The position numbers were made by a program, and so were the translations under genes. Under the pieces are notes generated by a model. That model saw nothing but the letters and a program-made list of their open reading frames with translations, was not told where the DNA came from and searched no databases. This document shows, piece after piece, positions 1 to 8,599 of a stretch of DNA of 64,000 nt. Each line of letters starts with the position of its first letter. The stretch's first letter is position 1. Source of the DNA: Streptomyces flaveolus (GTDB taxonomy: Bacteria; Actinomycetota; Actinomycetes; Streptomycetales; Streptomycetaceae); contig NZ_JNWV01000020.1 in NCBI RefSeq assembly GCF_000716535.1, forward strand, positions 124,001 to 188,000. Reading direction: 5' to 3'.

Positions 1-44
1 GGCGTCCCGAAGCCGGGATGCCGGGCCCCCTTACCGGGGCGCGA

Positions 45-248
45 TCAGGCGGGGCGGATGTTCTCAGCCTGCGGGCCCTTCTGGCCCTGCGTGACGTCGA
101 ACTCGACCTTCTGGCCCTCCTGCAGCTCGCGGTAGCCCTGGCTGGCGATGTTGGAGTAGTGGGCGAAGACGTCGGGGCCGCCGCCCTCCTGCTCGATGAA
201 GCCGAAGCCCTTCTCGCTGTTGAACCACTTCACTGTGCCCTTGGCCAT
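45..248 (-). CDS. Cold-shock protein, CspA family (67 aa)
   Basis: Small single-domain cold-shock protein that binds single-stranded RNA or DNA and melts RNA structure in the cytoplasm. It begins [20 protein letters not shown], so RNP1 (KGFGFIEQ) is intact. RNP2 reads DVFAHYSNI, slightly off the usual VFVHFS form. The length of 67 residues is normal for the family. The start is set by AAAGGAGACAG just upstream of the ATG at 248; a longer reading to 281 has no ribosome site. It is transcribed leftward, as is the DEAD-box helicase downstream of it in the window, a common functional pairing in RNA chaperoning, although about 1 kb and one other gene lie between them. Confidence 0.96.
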   Translation of the reverse strand: MAKGTVKWFNSEKGFGFIEQEGGGPDVFAHYSNIASQGYRELQEGQKVEFDVTQGQKGPQAENIRPA

Positions 249-281
249 GACTGTCTCCTTTGAGGGAAACCGGGCACGCAC

Positions 282-784
282 GGTGCGCGACCGGGAGGTG
301 ATCGCCCTGGTCCGGAGAGGCGCTGAACAGCAAGAACGCCCGTGAGGCGATCACGGGCGAACGGAACTTCGGAACCACGACTGCTGATCACAACGCTATA
401 ACGGCATGACGGAAGCCGCTAGCGAAAACGCGCCAGCATCCGGCCCGGAACGAAGGGCTGGATCGCCCGTGAGGCTCGGCCGATGGTGATCAAGCAGCTT
501 CGCGCCCCTCTTTTCTGCACACGGCTGCGGCGAGGCATGGCCTCTCCCCGCCGCCGACTGTTCGCGGGTGGACCCCACCGATCATGCCCTCATCCCGGAA
601 TTCCAGTTCGGCGGCGCCACCGACCCGAGCCAACCGCATCTGGGCCATTCCCCCAGGCAAGTCCCCGGCTACGCCCCGCCCGCAACGCGCGCACGGGCAT
701 GCGCACGTCGCGGGCCACTGCACGGGACGCGCGAGTGGATAGCGCGAGTGCCGGTGAAGCGGTCAGATCGCGGGACTCATCGAC
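282..784. other. Intergenic region with csp leader
   Basis: I see no convincing gene here. The part next to the cold-shock gene probably forms its long 5' leader. An 8-bp perfect hairpin (gcccgtga/tcacgggc, 338 to 358) lies in it, and an AT-rich stretch near 390 to 405 could hold the promoter on the minus strand. The rest lacks codon bias in any frame. Confidence 0.35.
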
Positions 785-1027
785 TCAGCCGCCGCTCTTG
801 CGCCTGAACGACCGCTGGCTCGCAGCCGGGCCGTGCGCCGAACGCACCTTCGATGTATCGGACTTGGCGGCAACATCAGCGGCATCCGCCTGCGCACCGC
901 GCTTGCGCGCCAGGGCTTCGCGGAACTTGCGCTTGAGGTCGTAGTTGCCGTCGCTGTCCGGCTCCAGAGGGGACGTCTCGGGGGCAGCCGGCTCCGAACC
1001 TTCCGTAGATACGGGCTCTGCGGTCAT
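785..1027 (-). CDS. DUF5302 family protein (80 aa)
   Basis: Small, highly charged soluble protein of unknown function. The central stretch DGNYDLKRKFREALARKRG is the signature I recall for the streptomycete DUF5302 family. It is preceded by an acidic, Pro/Glu-rich N-terminus and followed by a Ser/Arg-rich tail ending SFRRKSGG. No membrane segment or signal peptide is visible. AGGAGGTCACC directly before the ATG at 1027 fixes the start; an in-frame ATG 33 bases further out lacks a ribosome site. It is alone, in the same direction as the helicase upstream. Confidence 0.85.
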   Translation of the reverse strand: MTAEPVSTEGSEPAAPETSPLEPDSDGNYDLKRKFREALARKRGAQADAADVAAKSDTSKVRSAHGPAASQRSFRRKSGG

Positions 1028-1232
1028 GGTGACCTCCTGGGTTCGGGGGTGGACAAGCACAGCTTGTCATGCCGGGCGCAGTGCCAGGCGCCGGCAACAT
1101 CATCTTGCTCCGTTTCGGCGGGCATCCCTCCCGCGGCCAAAGGCGTTGACTTCGTAGGTGAGGCACACAGGACGGCTTCGGGCCTGGCCGAGGGTTGTCG
1201 ATCCCGTGGCCAGGCTGCCAGGGCAACGGCTC

Positions 1233-2648
1233 TCAGCCGTTGCGACGCACGAGGGCGGCCCTGCGGGCCTCGGCGAGCTTGCGGACCTCGCCCGCCTTTC
1301 GGGACTTGCCGCCGGCGCCGCGGGAGGTGCCCTTGCTCGTGCCGAGGCCGCGGAAGGGAGCGTTGTTGTTCTTGGGGCGGGGGACGGTGGGCTCGCCGTC
1401 GAGCGGGATCCCGGAGGGAGTCTTGGCGCCGGTGATCCGGCTCAGCTCCGCCTCGCCCGAGCGCACCTTGGTGACGGTCGGCTCGATGCCGGCCTCGGCC
1501 ATCATGCGGCTCGTCTCACGGCGCTGGCCCGCCACCACGAGCGTGACCACGCTGCCGGACTCACCGGCGCGGGCGGTGCGGCCCGCCCGGTGCACATAGT
1601 CCTTGGCATCGGTGGGCGGGGCGACGTTGACCACGAGATCGAGGTCGTCGACGTGCAGGCCACGGGCCGCGACATTGGTCGCCACCAGAACGGTGATCTG
1701 GCTGTTCTTGAACTGCGCCAGGGTCCGTGTGCGCTGTGGCTGGGACTTGCCGCTGTGCAGGGCCCCGGCGTGCACCCCGCTGGCCCGCAGATGCCGGGTG
1801 AGCTGGTCGACGGCGTGCTTGGTGTCGAGGAACAGCAGTACGCGGCCGTCGCGGGCGGCGATCTCCGTGATGACGGCGTAGCGGTCAGGGCCGTGGACGA
1901 CCAGAACGTGGTGCTCCATCGTCGTGACCGTGCCCGCGGCCGGGTCGACCGAGTGGACGATGGGGTCGTGGAGGTAGCGGCGGACCAGTTGATCGACGTC
2001 GCGATCGAGAGTGGCCGAGAAAAGCATCCGCTGACCGTCGGGGTGCACCTGGTCGAGCACGTCGGCAACCTGCGGCAGGAATCCCAAGTCGCACATCTGG
2101 TCGGCCTCGTCCAGCACGGTGATTCTCACCCGTCCCAGGCGGCAGGCGTTGCGCTCGATCAGGTCGTGCAGGCGTCCGGGAGTGGCGACGACCACCTCGG
2201 CTCCCTGGCGCAGCGCGGCGATCTGCCGGCCGATCGACGTTCCGCCGACGACCGTGGCGATCCGCAGCCCCAGTGCCTGGGCGTACGGCGCCAGCGCCTG
2301 GGTGACCTGTTGGGCCAGCTCCCGGGTAGGCACCAGGATCAGAGCAAGGGGCTGCTTCGGTTCCGCACACCGCCCGGCCGTCCGTACGAGCAGCGGCAGG
2401 CCGAAAGCGAGCGTCTTGCCTGATCCGGTGCGCCCGCGTCCCAGGATGTCGCACCCCTCCAGAGCATCGGGCAGTGTGGCGGCCTGGATCGGAAAGGGTT
2501 CGCGCACCCCGAGTTCGCTCAGTGTCCGCAGCACCTCCGTCGGCAGTTCCAGACCGGCGAAGGTGACGGCCGGGAGCAGCGTCGGGGTCGTTGCCCCGGG
2601 CTGGGCGGGACTGCCGTGAGCGATACCGGAGTCATTGGGATGCTTCAT
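1233..2648 (-). CDS. DEAD-box ATP-dependent RNA helicase (471 aa)
   Basis: ATP-driven RNA unwinding, probably in ribosome assembly or mRNA turnover, and plausibly cold-induced. All motifs are visible in order: Q motif FPIQAATLP, motif I GRTGSGKT, Ia PTRELAQQ, Ib TPGRL, II DEAD (VLDEADQM, near residue 180), III SAT, V ATNVAARGLHVDDLDLVVN and VI HRAGRTARAG. The C-terminus is a basic, Gly/Ser/Lys-rich tail typical of the RhlE-like group in actinomycetes. The start MKHPNDSG at 2648 has a GGAAGG site upstream. Upstream, on the same strand, lies a truncated GNAT copy. Confidence 0.95.
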   Translation of the reverse strand: MKHPNDSGIAHGSPAQPGATTPTLLPAVTFAGLELPTEVLRTLSELGVREPFPIQAATLPDALEGCDILGRGRTGSGKTLAFGLPLLVRTAGRCAEPKQPLALILVPTRELAQQVTQALAPYAQALGLRIATVVGGTSIGRQIAALRQGAEVVVATPGRLHDLIERNACRLGRVRITVLDEADQMCDLGFLPQVADVLDQVHPDGQRMLFSATLDRDVDQLVRRYLHDPIVHSVDPAAGTVTTMEHHVLVVHGPDRYAVITEIAARDGRVLLFLDTKHAVDQLTRHLRASGVHAGALHSGKSQPQRTRTLAQFKNSQITVLVATNVAARGLHVDDLDLVVNVAPPTDAKDYVHRAGRTARAGESGSVVTLVVAGQRRETSRMMAEAGIEPTVTKVRSGEAELSRITGAKTPSGIPLDGEPTVPRPKNNNAPFRGLGTSKGTSRGAGGKSRKAGEVRKLAEARRAALVRRNG

Positions 2649-2766
2649 AAACAGCCTTCCGCAAGGGAACGTACCGAGGAAGGCCCGGCAGGTTTGGACA
2701 GCCCACGCACAAGCCGAACGGAACAGACAGAATCGCCCACCGCGACGACCACGCAAACGCGTGAGA

Positions 2767-3150
2767 CTAACACACGGCATAACCTCGCGCCGCTGATACC
2801 GATCGCCCCTGTGTACGGGGCTGGCAGCGGGTCGGCCTGGAACAACCGTTCCCTTGGAGAACGGCCCGACCCCACGGGGGAGCAACGAACAGCAGGTCGA
2901 GCTCCGGTGGAGCAAGGACGAGCGAGTAAAATGCGAGGACCCGGCCGCCATGCTCGTCGGCGCCGACGGCCACGAAGGCGCGGTGGGCCTCGATGTAATC
3001 CGGACCGACCCGGTAGCCCGCGACTGCGGCCGCGTACTTACCCTCGTAGGCGCCTGAGCCACGCACGAGCCGCGTGAGCCGTTTGGCATCCCGCGCGACG
3101 GCCCTCCGTATCATGACCGGCTGGCTGATCGGGGAAGTGCGTGAACTCAT
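2767..3150 (-). pseudogene. Truncated GNAT acetyltransferase copy
   Basis: The first 90 or so residues (MSSRTSPISQP through ELDLLFVA) nearly match the intact acetyltransferase at 12074 to 12562. At about position 2886 the homology stops and the frame runs into unrelated sequence, so the acetyl-CoA binding loop (GRGIGR in the intact copy) and the C-terminal half are missing. The product could not be a working acetyltransferase. The break coincides with the end of the large repeat, so this is a duplication or recombination scar rather than slow decay. Confidence 0.85.
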
Positions 3151-3390
3151 CGGGAGAGCATTTCGCACCGGAGCGTGCCGCCGTGCGGCGGGGTCGTGTG
3201 CTCGGGCAGGATTCCTGCACCGCTCCCGGGAACCGGCCTGCTCAGGCCCCGATCGACCAACTCACTGCCGCCGCATCTACCGCCGCCGACAGCAAACTGA
3301 GACGTCCGAACCGCAGCGGAGGAGCCGGAGAACGAGGTGGTCAACCGCGGCTTCCCCTGGGCCTGCCGCAGCGAGGGCCAGCCTGTGCAG
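2886..3390. repeat. Large direct repeat, copy A (about 500 bp)
   Basis: Diverged direct repeat of 12298 to 12798, same orientation, offset about 9.41 kb. Both carry the 5' half of a GNAT gene on the minus strand plus about 240 bp of upstream sequence. I estimate 85 to 90 percent identity by eye, with small indels in the upstream part. Copy A ends inside the gene. Confidence 0.9.
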
Positions 3391-3854
3391 GACGACTTCA
3401 GGCTGGCCTCGTGAACCGCATCAGAAGACGTCAGACTTTGCGCCAGCAAGCGGATGTGTTCCGGTTGATCGCATCAAGTCCCTGGTCGTGCGTTGCGCAT
3501 CGGCCGTAACGCGTGCCGTCGCTGTGTCCTTGCTTCGGGTGGCTCCCAAGAGGACAACCGAGAGCAACGGCGCCGGCGTTGTCACCCACATGTGCGGAAA
3601 CCCCGCCATGCCGCGCCCGCGGGGCTTCTCGTCGCACGCCGCTCTCACACCGCCCTATGACGGGGGTTACGACTGCACGTGGCTTGGGGGTGTCCGGGAA
3701 GAGGTGAAGGTGCTGGCGGACCCGACGCCTGGAGCGGGGCACGCGGTGGCGTCGGCTCCCCGCGGATCGGCAGGCCCTGCCGGTCCTGGCCCACCTTCGG
3801 TGCGGACACACAAACGCCCAGCTCGCCAGCCGGATTCGAGGTCCTGGCCGAATT
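3391..3854. other. Gene-free degenerate stretch
   Basis: No reading frame here has normal Streptomyces codon bias and I recognise no domain. It lies between the repeat and a hydrolase remnant, so it is probably decayed coding sequence. Confidence 0.4.
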
Positions 3855-4040
3855 CCCGGCGGCACCTCCGGGCCCCTGCTGACGATCGCCGGCACCGAGG
3901 TCGCCACCGCCCACTTCAGCCACGGGACCGTCGCACGTGCGGGCGAGCCGGAGGAGCTGTTCGAGGTGCCGGGCGCGAGCCATTTCGACGTGTACGACAA
4001 AGACCGGTGCCTCGCCCCCGTCCTCGCGAAACGACAGACC
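3855..4040 (+). pseudogene. Alpha/beta hydrolase C-terminal remnant
   Basis: In the plus frame the sequence reads GPLLTIAGTEVATAHFS and then ELFEVPGASHFDVYD. These are the conserved C-terminal strands of dienelactone-hydrolase-like alpha/beta hydrolases, with the catalytic His in GASHFD. There is no nucleophile elbow upstream, no start, and the frame runs on into unrelated sequence past about 4040. I read it as the tail of a lost gene. It lies 136 bp before the RNase J start, whose promoter may sit in or after it. Confidence 0.6.
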
Positions 4041-4176
4041 CTCGGCATCGGCGACGCACCCTCCCCGGCCAGCGGTCGACGAGCGCCGGTACGTCGTCGG
4101 CGCGGCGGGTCGTATCGAGCGCTCAGATCCCGCAGGCAATGGATCACCCGCCCCGCTCCCCGGGTACCGTCAGGGT

Positions 4177-5862
4177 ATGAGTCATCCACACCCCGAACTG
4201 AAAGCCGCCCCACCCCTTCCCGAAGGAGGGCTGCGGGTCATCGCCCTGGGCGGCCTGGGTGAGATCGGCCGCAACATGACCGTCTTCGAGCACGCGGGCA
4301 AGCTGCTGATCGTCGACTGCGGCGTGCTGTTCCCCGAGGAGACCCAACCCGGCGTGGACGTGATCCTGCCGGACTTCACCTCGATCCGGGACCGGCTGGA
4401 CGACATCGTGGCCGTGGTACTCACCCATGGCCACGAGGATCACATCGGCGGCGTGCCGTACCTGCTGCGCGAGCGGTCCGACATTCCCGTCGTCGGCTCC
4501 AAGCTGACGCTGGCGTTCCTGGAGGCCAAGCTCAAGGAACACGGCATCCGGCCGCGCACGGTTCGGGTGCGGGAGGGCGACCGGCGTGGCTTCGGGCCCT
4601 TCGACTGCGAGTTCGTGGCGGTCAACCACTCCATCCCGGACAGCCTCGCGGTCGCGATCCGCACCCGGGCCGGGCTGGTGCTGCACACCGGCGACTTCAA
4701 GATGGACCAGTTCCCCCTCGACGACCGCATCACCGATCTGCGCGCCTTCGCCCGCCTCGGCGAGGAGGGCGTGGACCTGTTCCTCACCGACTCCACCAAC
4801 GCCGAAGTACCCGGCTTCACCACCTCCGAGCGTGAGCTGAACCCGGCGATCGAGCAGGTGATGCGCACCGCGCCGCGCCGGGTCATCGTCTCCAGCTTCG
4901 CCAGCCATGTGCACCGCATCCAGCAGATCCTGGACGCCGCCCACCAGCACGGCCGCAAGGTCGCCTTCGTCGGCCGGTCGATGGTCCGCAACATGGGCAT
5001 CGCCCGTGACCTGGGGTATCTGAAGGTCCCCTCCGGTCTGGTCGTGAGCACGAGGGAGCTGGAGAAGCTCCCGGACCACAAGGTCACTCTGGTGTGCACC
5101 GGTTCCCAGGGCGAACCGATGGCCGCGCTGTCACGGATGGCCAACCGCGACCACATGATCCGCATCGGCAAGGGCGACACCGTCCTGCTCGCCAGCTCCC
5201 TCATCCCCGGCAACGAGAACGCCATCTACCGGGTGATCAACGGGCTCACCCGGTGGGGCGCCCACGTGGTCCACAAGGGCAACGCCAAGGTGCACGTCTC
5301 CGGGCACGCCAGCGCCGGCGAACTCGTCTACTGCTACAACATCGTCAAACCCCGCAACGTCATGCCCGTCCACGGCGAATGGCGCCACCTGCGGGCCAAC
5401 GGCGACCTCGCCATCCGTACCGGCGTCGACCCCGAACGGGTCGTCATCGCCGAGGACGGTGTCGTCGTCGACCTCGTCGACGGGCGCGCGTCCATCACCG
5501 GCAAGGTCCCGGCCGGCAACGTCTATGTGGACGGCATGGAAGTCGGCGGCGCCACCGAAGCGTCCCTCAAGGACCGTCTCACCCTCGCCTCCGAAGGCGT
5601 GCTCACGGTGGTGGCGATCGTCGACGCCGACACCGGCGCCCTCGCCGAGGCCCCCGACTTCCTGGCCCGCGGCTTCGTGCACGACGACACCACCTTCGAG
5701 CCGGTCATCCCCGTCATCGAGAAGACCCTGGCCACCGCCGCCGAGGAAGGCGTCGGGGACGCGCGCCAACTCGAACAGCTCCTCGCCCGCGCCGTGGCGA
5801 ACTGGGCGTTCCGCGCCCACCGCCGCAAGCCCCTCATCATCCCCGTCATCATCGACGCCTGA
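4177..5862 (+). CDS. rnj: Ribonuclease J paralogue (561 aa)
   Basis: Metallo-beta-lactamase/beta-CASP ribonuclease that matures rRNA and degrades mRNA with 5'-exonuclease and endonuclease activity. The zinc motif HGHEDHIGG is near residue 84, followed by NHSIPDS and HTGDFKMDQ. The beta-CASP part has SFASHVHRIQQ and the late histidine motifs GHASAGEL and PVHGEWRHL. Length equals that of the known streptomycete enzyme. The start MSHPHPELK at 4177 matches the family N-terminus, although the upstream site (CAGGGT) is weak. The sequence differs from the housekeeping RNase J as I remember it, especially in the last 120 residues, and the surroundings are an accessory region, so I infer a second copy. 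Confidence 0.93.
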   Translation: MSHPHPELKAAPPLPEGGLRVIALGGLGEIGRNMTVFEHAGKLLIVDCGVLFPEETQPGVDVILPDFTSIRDRLDDIVAVVLTHGHEDHIGGVPYLLRERSDIPVVGSKLTLAFLEAKLKEHGIRPRTVRVREGDRRGFGPFDCEFVAVNHSIPDSLAVAIRTRAGLVLHTGDFKMDQFPLDDRITDLRAFARLGEEGVDLFLTDSTNAEVPGFTTSERELNPAIEQVMRTAPRRVIVSSFASHVHRIQQILDAAHQHGRKVAFVGRSMVRNMGIARDLGYLKVPSGLVVSTRELEKLPDHKVTLVCTGSQGEPMAALSRMANRDHMIRIGKGDTVLLASSLIPGNENAIYRVINGLTRWGAHVVHKGNAKVHVSGHASAGELVYCYNIVKPRNVMPVHGEWRHLRANGDLAIRTGVDPERVVIAEDGVVVDLVDGRASITGKVPAGNVYVDGMEVGGATEASLKDRLTLASEGVLTVVAIVDADTGALAEAPDFLARGFVHDDTTFEPVIPVIEKTLATAAEEGVGDARQLEQLLARAVANWAFRAHRRKPLIIPVIIDA

Positions 5863-5863
5863 G

Positions 5864-6145
5864 TTACAGCCCGGCAGCACTGTCCCGTCCCGGCCGCGGG
5901 GGCCGCCGGCGTCGAGGTCCGGCACGGGGCTCGCCAGCCACCCCCGTAGGCCGGGGTGGCAACGCCTGGTGCACGAGTAGGAGTCCCGTGCCGCCGGGCT
6001 CCGGTGGATGGGGCGGGCGGCGACCGGCCAAGGGATCGTTCAGCTGTCCGACATCGTGGACCGCGCGGACGATCCGGTCGCTCTCGGCCCCGATCCGCTG
6101 CGAGCCGGCGCCGTGGACGACGCTGTTGGTGGGCAGCTCCGCCAC
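5864..6145 (-). pseudogene. RsbA-like anti-sigma kinase, C-terminal fragment
   Basis: The minus-strand frame starts MAELPTNSVVHG, matching the N box (ELxTNSxxHG) of GHKL ATPases. It continues with DRIVRAVHDVGQLNDPLAGRRPP and GGTGLLLVHQ, the G1/G2 part typical of RsbA-type MEDS/HATPase regulators. The N-terminal MEDS domain is absent, because another gene lies directly upstream. The last 30 or so codons are Pro/Arg-rich and look frameshifted. It therefore seems a remnant of another regulator of the neighbouring sigma system. Confidence 0.6.
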
Positions 6146-6150
6146 CGCGC

Positions 6151-6555
6151 TCAGGAGTCGAGGCTGAGTTCGGCCCAGACCGTTTTGCCGGGGTGACCCG
6201 GGGTGACGCCCCAGCGTCGGGAGAGTCGGTCGAGGAGTTGCATGCCAAAACCGCCGGGCTCGGTGTTCGCAGTGGGGCGTTTACGGGGCCAGCGGTCGCT
6301 GGAATCGCTGACGGCTATGCGCAGCCACCGCCCGTTCCAGGTGAGCCGGATCAGGGGCGGGCCTGAGCCGTGGCGGATGGCATTGGTGATCAGTTCCGAG
6401 ACGAGCAGTTCGGCGGTCTGGATCATCCGGTGCTGCCGCAGCGGGCCGCCGAAACCGTCCACGCAGTCGCGGACCCAGTGCCGGGCGGCCGTGATGCTCG
6501 CCGTGACTGCGGGGAAGCGCGTCTCGCAGGATGGGATGGTCGATTCGCCGTTCAC
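6151..6555 (-). CDS. RsbW-like ATP-binding anti-sigma/regulatory protein (134 aa)
   Basis: Single-domain GHKL (HATPase_c_2) protein of the kind that binds a sigma factor or phosphorylates a STAS antagonist. Visible motifs are ETRFPAV, then the N box SELITNAIRHG, a degenerate G1 (VSDSSDRWP) and G2 (GGFGMQLLDRLSRRWGV). Length is normal. GGAGGATTCTC in front of the GTG at 6555 fixes the start; the open frame runs on upstream to 6933 without support. It lies beside an RsbA-like fragment and near STAS, PP2C and sigma genes, so a partner-switching role is likely, but its target cannot be read from sequence. Confidence 0.85.
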   Translation of the reverse strand: MNGESTIPSCETRFPAVTASITAARHWVRDCVDGFGGPLRQHRMIQTAELLVSELITNAIRHGSGPPLIRLTWNGRWLRIAVSDSSDRWPRKRPTANTEPGGFGMQLLDRLSRRWGVTPGHPGKTVWAELSLDS

Positions 6556-6903
6556 GAGAATCCTCCAGCGCGGGTGGCTCTGGGCCGCCGCCGACCGGTG
6601 CGCTGCGCAGCCGGTGGGAGCCATCTGTCGGGTTACCCGTGCCTGCCCGGTGAACCATCCGTGTCTGCCGGGTGACCGGCGGATCCCGTGAAAGTCATCC
6701 GCCGGGAGTTCGACAGTGGCGGTGCGTGCTGGGTGCGTGCGCTGCAGCCCCCTCGCCCGACGGCGAAGCACAGCTGTGAGCGGGATTCCGTGAGCACGGT
6801 GGGTGAGGCGGCGTACGGCGTCGGTGCAGGCCAGCGCATTGACGCCTTTTGCGAGCGCGGTGTCCTGTTCGCCGAGAGCAAGGTCCGAACCGGCACACAC
6901 ACA
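6556..6903. other. Gene-free stretch
   Basis: No frame with coding bias was found. It should contain the promoter of the ATP-binding protein on the minus strand. I see no clear promoter or repeat. Confidence 0.4.
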
Positions 6904-6933
6904 GTGAAGGCCCGGTGGACACCGGGCCTTCAC
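6904..6933 (-). terminator. Terminator downstream of initiator tRNA
   Basis: Perfect 13-bp inverted repeat gtgaaggcccggt/accgggccttcac with a 4-base loop. It begins 8 bases beyond the 3' end of the tRNA on the minus strand and is followed there by a TGTGTGTG tract. Confidence 0.85.
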
Positions 6934-6940
6934 GTTTGAG

Positions 6941-7014
6941 TAGCGGGGACAGGATTTGAACCTGCGACCTCTGGGTTATGAGCCCAGCGAGCTACCGAGC
7001 TGCTCCACCCCGCG
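6941..7014 (-). tRNA. Initiator tRNA-fMet (CAT)
   Basis: The 74-base minus-strand sequence folds as a full cloverleaf with anticodon CAT in the loop CTCATAA. It shows initiator hallmarks: three consecutive G:C pairs in the anticodon stem (GGG/CCC) and an unpaired first base (C1 opposite T72, before discriminator A73). The T arm reads GGTTCAAATCC. The CCA end is not encoded. A strong hairpin terminator follows. Confidence 0.95.
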
Positions 7015-7174
7015 TCGGTACGGTGAACTGTACGGCACCGATCGGAATCGGCCCAATCGACTTCGAGGGGGCCTCGGCTGTATGCCGCGTGCTCCCGCCG
7101 TACCGTCACTCGCAAGGACCTGCTGGCGCACGTATTGCAGTGGTTCGGCGAGGCTGCGGTAGCCGACCGCATTC

Positions 7175-7663
7175 CTAGGGTTTGCCGCGGGGGCCGGCCA
7201 GGCCGGGGACGTCAGCGAGGGCAATGCGGGCGGCGATGCGTTTGCCGACCGGCTCGCGCCGGGCTTCCACGCCCTGCGCGACGGCCATCACGATCTCCAG
7301 GCCGTGCTGCCCGACGCGGCCGGCCTCCGAGACCCGCGCCACCGGCAGCACCGGGTCGGAGTCCCACACGACGACCTCCACCACTTCGCCCATGATCCGC
7401 AGTTCCATCAGTACGGGTCCGGGCGCGTACTTGCGGGCGTTGGTGACCAGCTCGCTGACCACCAGCTGGGTGAGGTCCACGGCACGCTGCGAGACCGGTA
7501 CGCCTTGCCCGCTCCGGGCACTGACGAGAAAATCCGCGGCCAGATGGCGAGCCTGGGCGATGCAACTGTCGTCCCCCGCCAGCGCCACGGCGGTCTGCAG
7601 AACACGGGCCTCAGGCGCGGTGTCGTCCTCCCCCACCGGGCCTGGCCCCATCACAGCCGCCAT
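7175..7663 (-). CDS. RsbW-like ATP-binding protein (162 aa)
   Basis: Second GHKL-type ATP-binding regulator of the cluster. The N box is SELVTNARKYAPGP, G1 is VWDSDPVLP and G2 is GQHGLEIVMAVAQGVEARREP. The N-terminal 30 residues (acidic, starting MAAVMGPGP) form an extra segment before the domain. The start at 7663 has GGGGAAAGA directly upstream. It is divergent from a STAS gene 147 bp away, so the two probably share a regulatory region. By family knowledge it would be an anti-sigma factor or kinase of STAS proteins; which sigma factor it controls is inference. Confidence 0.88.
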   Translation of the reverse strand: MAAVMGPGPVGEDDTAPEARVLQTAVALAGDDSCIAQARHLAADFLVSARSGQGVPVSQRAVDLTQLVVSELVTNARKYAPGPVLMELRIMGEVVEVVVWDSDPVLPVARVSEAGRVGQHGLEIVMAVAQGVEARREPVGKRIAARIALADVPGLAGPRGKP

Positions 7664-7810
7664 TCTTTCCCCATGTGAACGCCCCGCACATACCCCCGCA
7701 GCCGAGGTTCACGCCTTGCCCGCCTTGTTGACTGTGCCACACAAAGACCCCGCCCGTACCATGCCGGACGGCACTGCGTACGACGGTGTGAATATGCCAG
7801 GATCACCTAT

Positions 7811-8188
7811 ATGGCTGAGGCAGAGATGACCGACAACGGACCCACCGAGCCGCCAGGCCGACTATCGGTCGTGTCCACGACCGTCGACGGCATCCGCGTA
7901 GTGACCCCGGCCGGAGAGCTCGACCACCACACCGGCGACACGCTCCGCCAGGCCCTGGACGCCTCCGACACCCCCCGCCCCCGCGTCGTGGTCGACCTGC
8001 ACCAGGTCACCTTCATGGACTCCAGCGGCATCAACATCCTCATCGCCGCTCACCGCGCCCTCAGCGAGGCCGACGGCTGGCTGCGCCTGGCCGCACCCCG
8101 CGAATCCGTGATGCGCACCCTGAACATCGTCGGCGTCGACACCCTCATCGACTGCCGGGAAACGCTCCACCAGGCCCTCAGCAACTGA
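7811..8188 (+). CDS. STAS-domain anti-anti-sigma factor (125 aa)
   Basis: Anti-sigma factor antagonist of the RsbV/SpoIIAA/BldG type. The core DGIRVVTPAGELDHHTG and the phospho-site segment FMDSSGINILIAAH are intact, so the serine for reversible phosphorylation by an RsbW-like kinase is present. A C-terminal segment MRTLNIVGVDTLIDCRETL completes the fold. The start at 7811 has CAGGATC upstream; an alternative ATG five codons in has GAGG before it. It is divergent from an RsbW-like gene and next to a PP2C phosphatase that would dephosphorylate it: a full partner-switching set. Confidence 0.92.
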   Translation: MAEAEMTDNGPTEPPGRLSVVSTTVDGIRVVTPAGELDHHTGDTLRQALDASDTPRPRVVVDLHQVTFMDSSGINILIAAHRALSEADGWLRLAAPRESVMRTLNIVGVDTLIDCRETLHQALSN

Positions 8189-8599
8189 CGCTTCGGAACC
8201 GGCCTCTCCATCGGCGGGAAGAAAGCGGCCCGCAGAGGTGGTGGGGGTGTGGCCGGCCTCGACGGCACGGCTGACGGAACCGCCTCCGGGACCGAGTCGC
8301 GGTCCCGCTGCCCGAGCGGCCGGAGTACCACCCGGACCAGTCACCAGGTCGCCACCGTCCCCGCCTCACCGGCCGGATCTGCAGGCCGCGGATGCGCGGC
8401 GCGCCCCTGCCGTCGGCGCCGCCCACGGCAGGACTCTCGTCAACCTCCCGGAAGGCGCGTGATCAGCCTCCCGGCGGCCCTGACGGAAGGCTGCGGTAGA
8501 GGGAGCCCCGCCCCTTGGGAGACGGAATCCCGCCGCCTCATCAGCCCACTCCGCCGCCGTGGGGGAGCGAACCGTAGTGCTTGACCGGCGGACTGGGCT
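8189..8599. other. Gene-free stretch between convergent genes
   Basis: About 410 bases lie between the STAS gene and the phosphatase gene, which converge here. I see no frame with a ribosome site and no clear hairpin. Confidence 0.4.
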
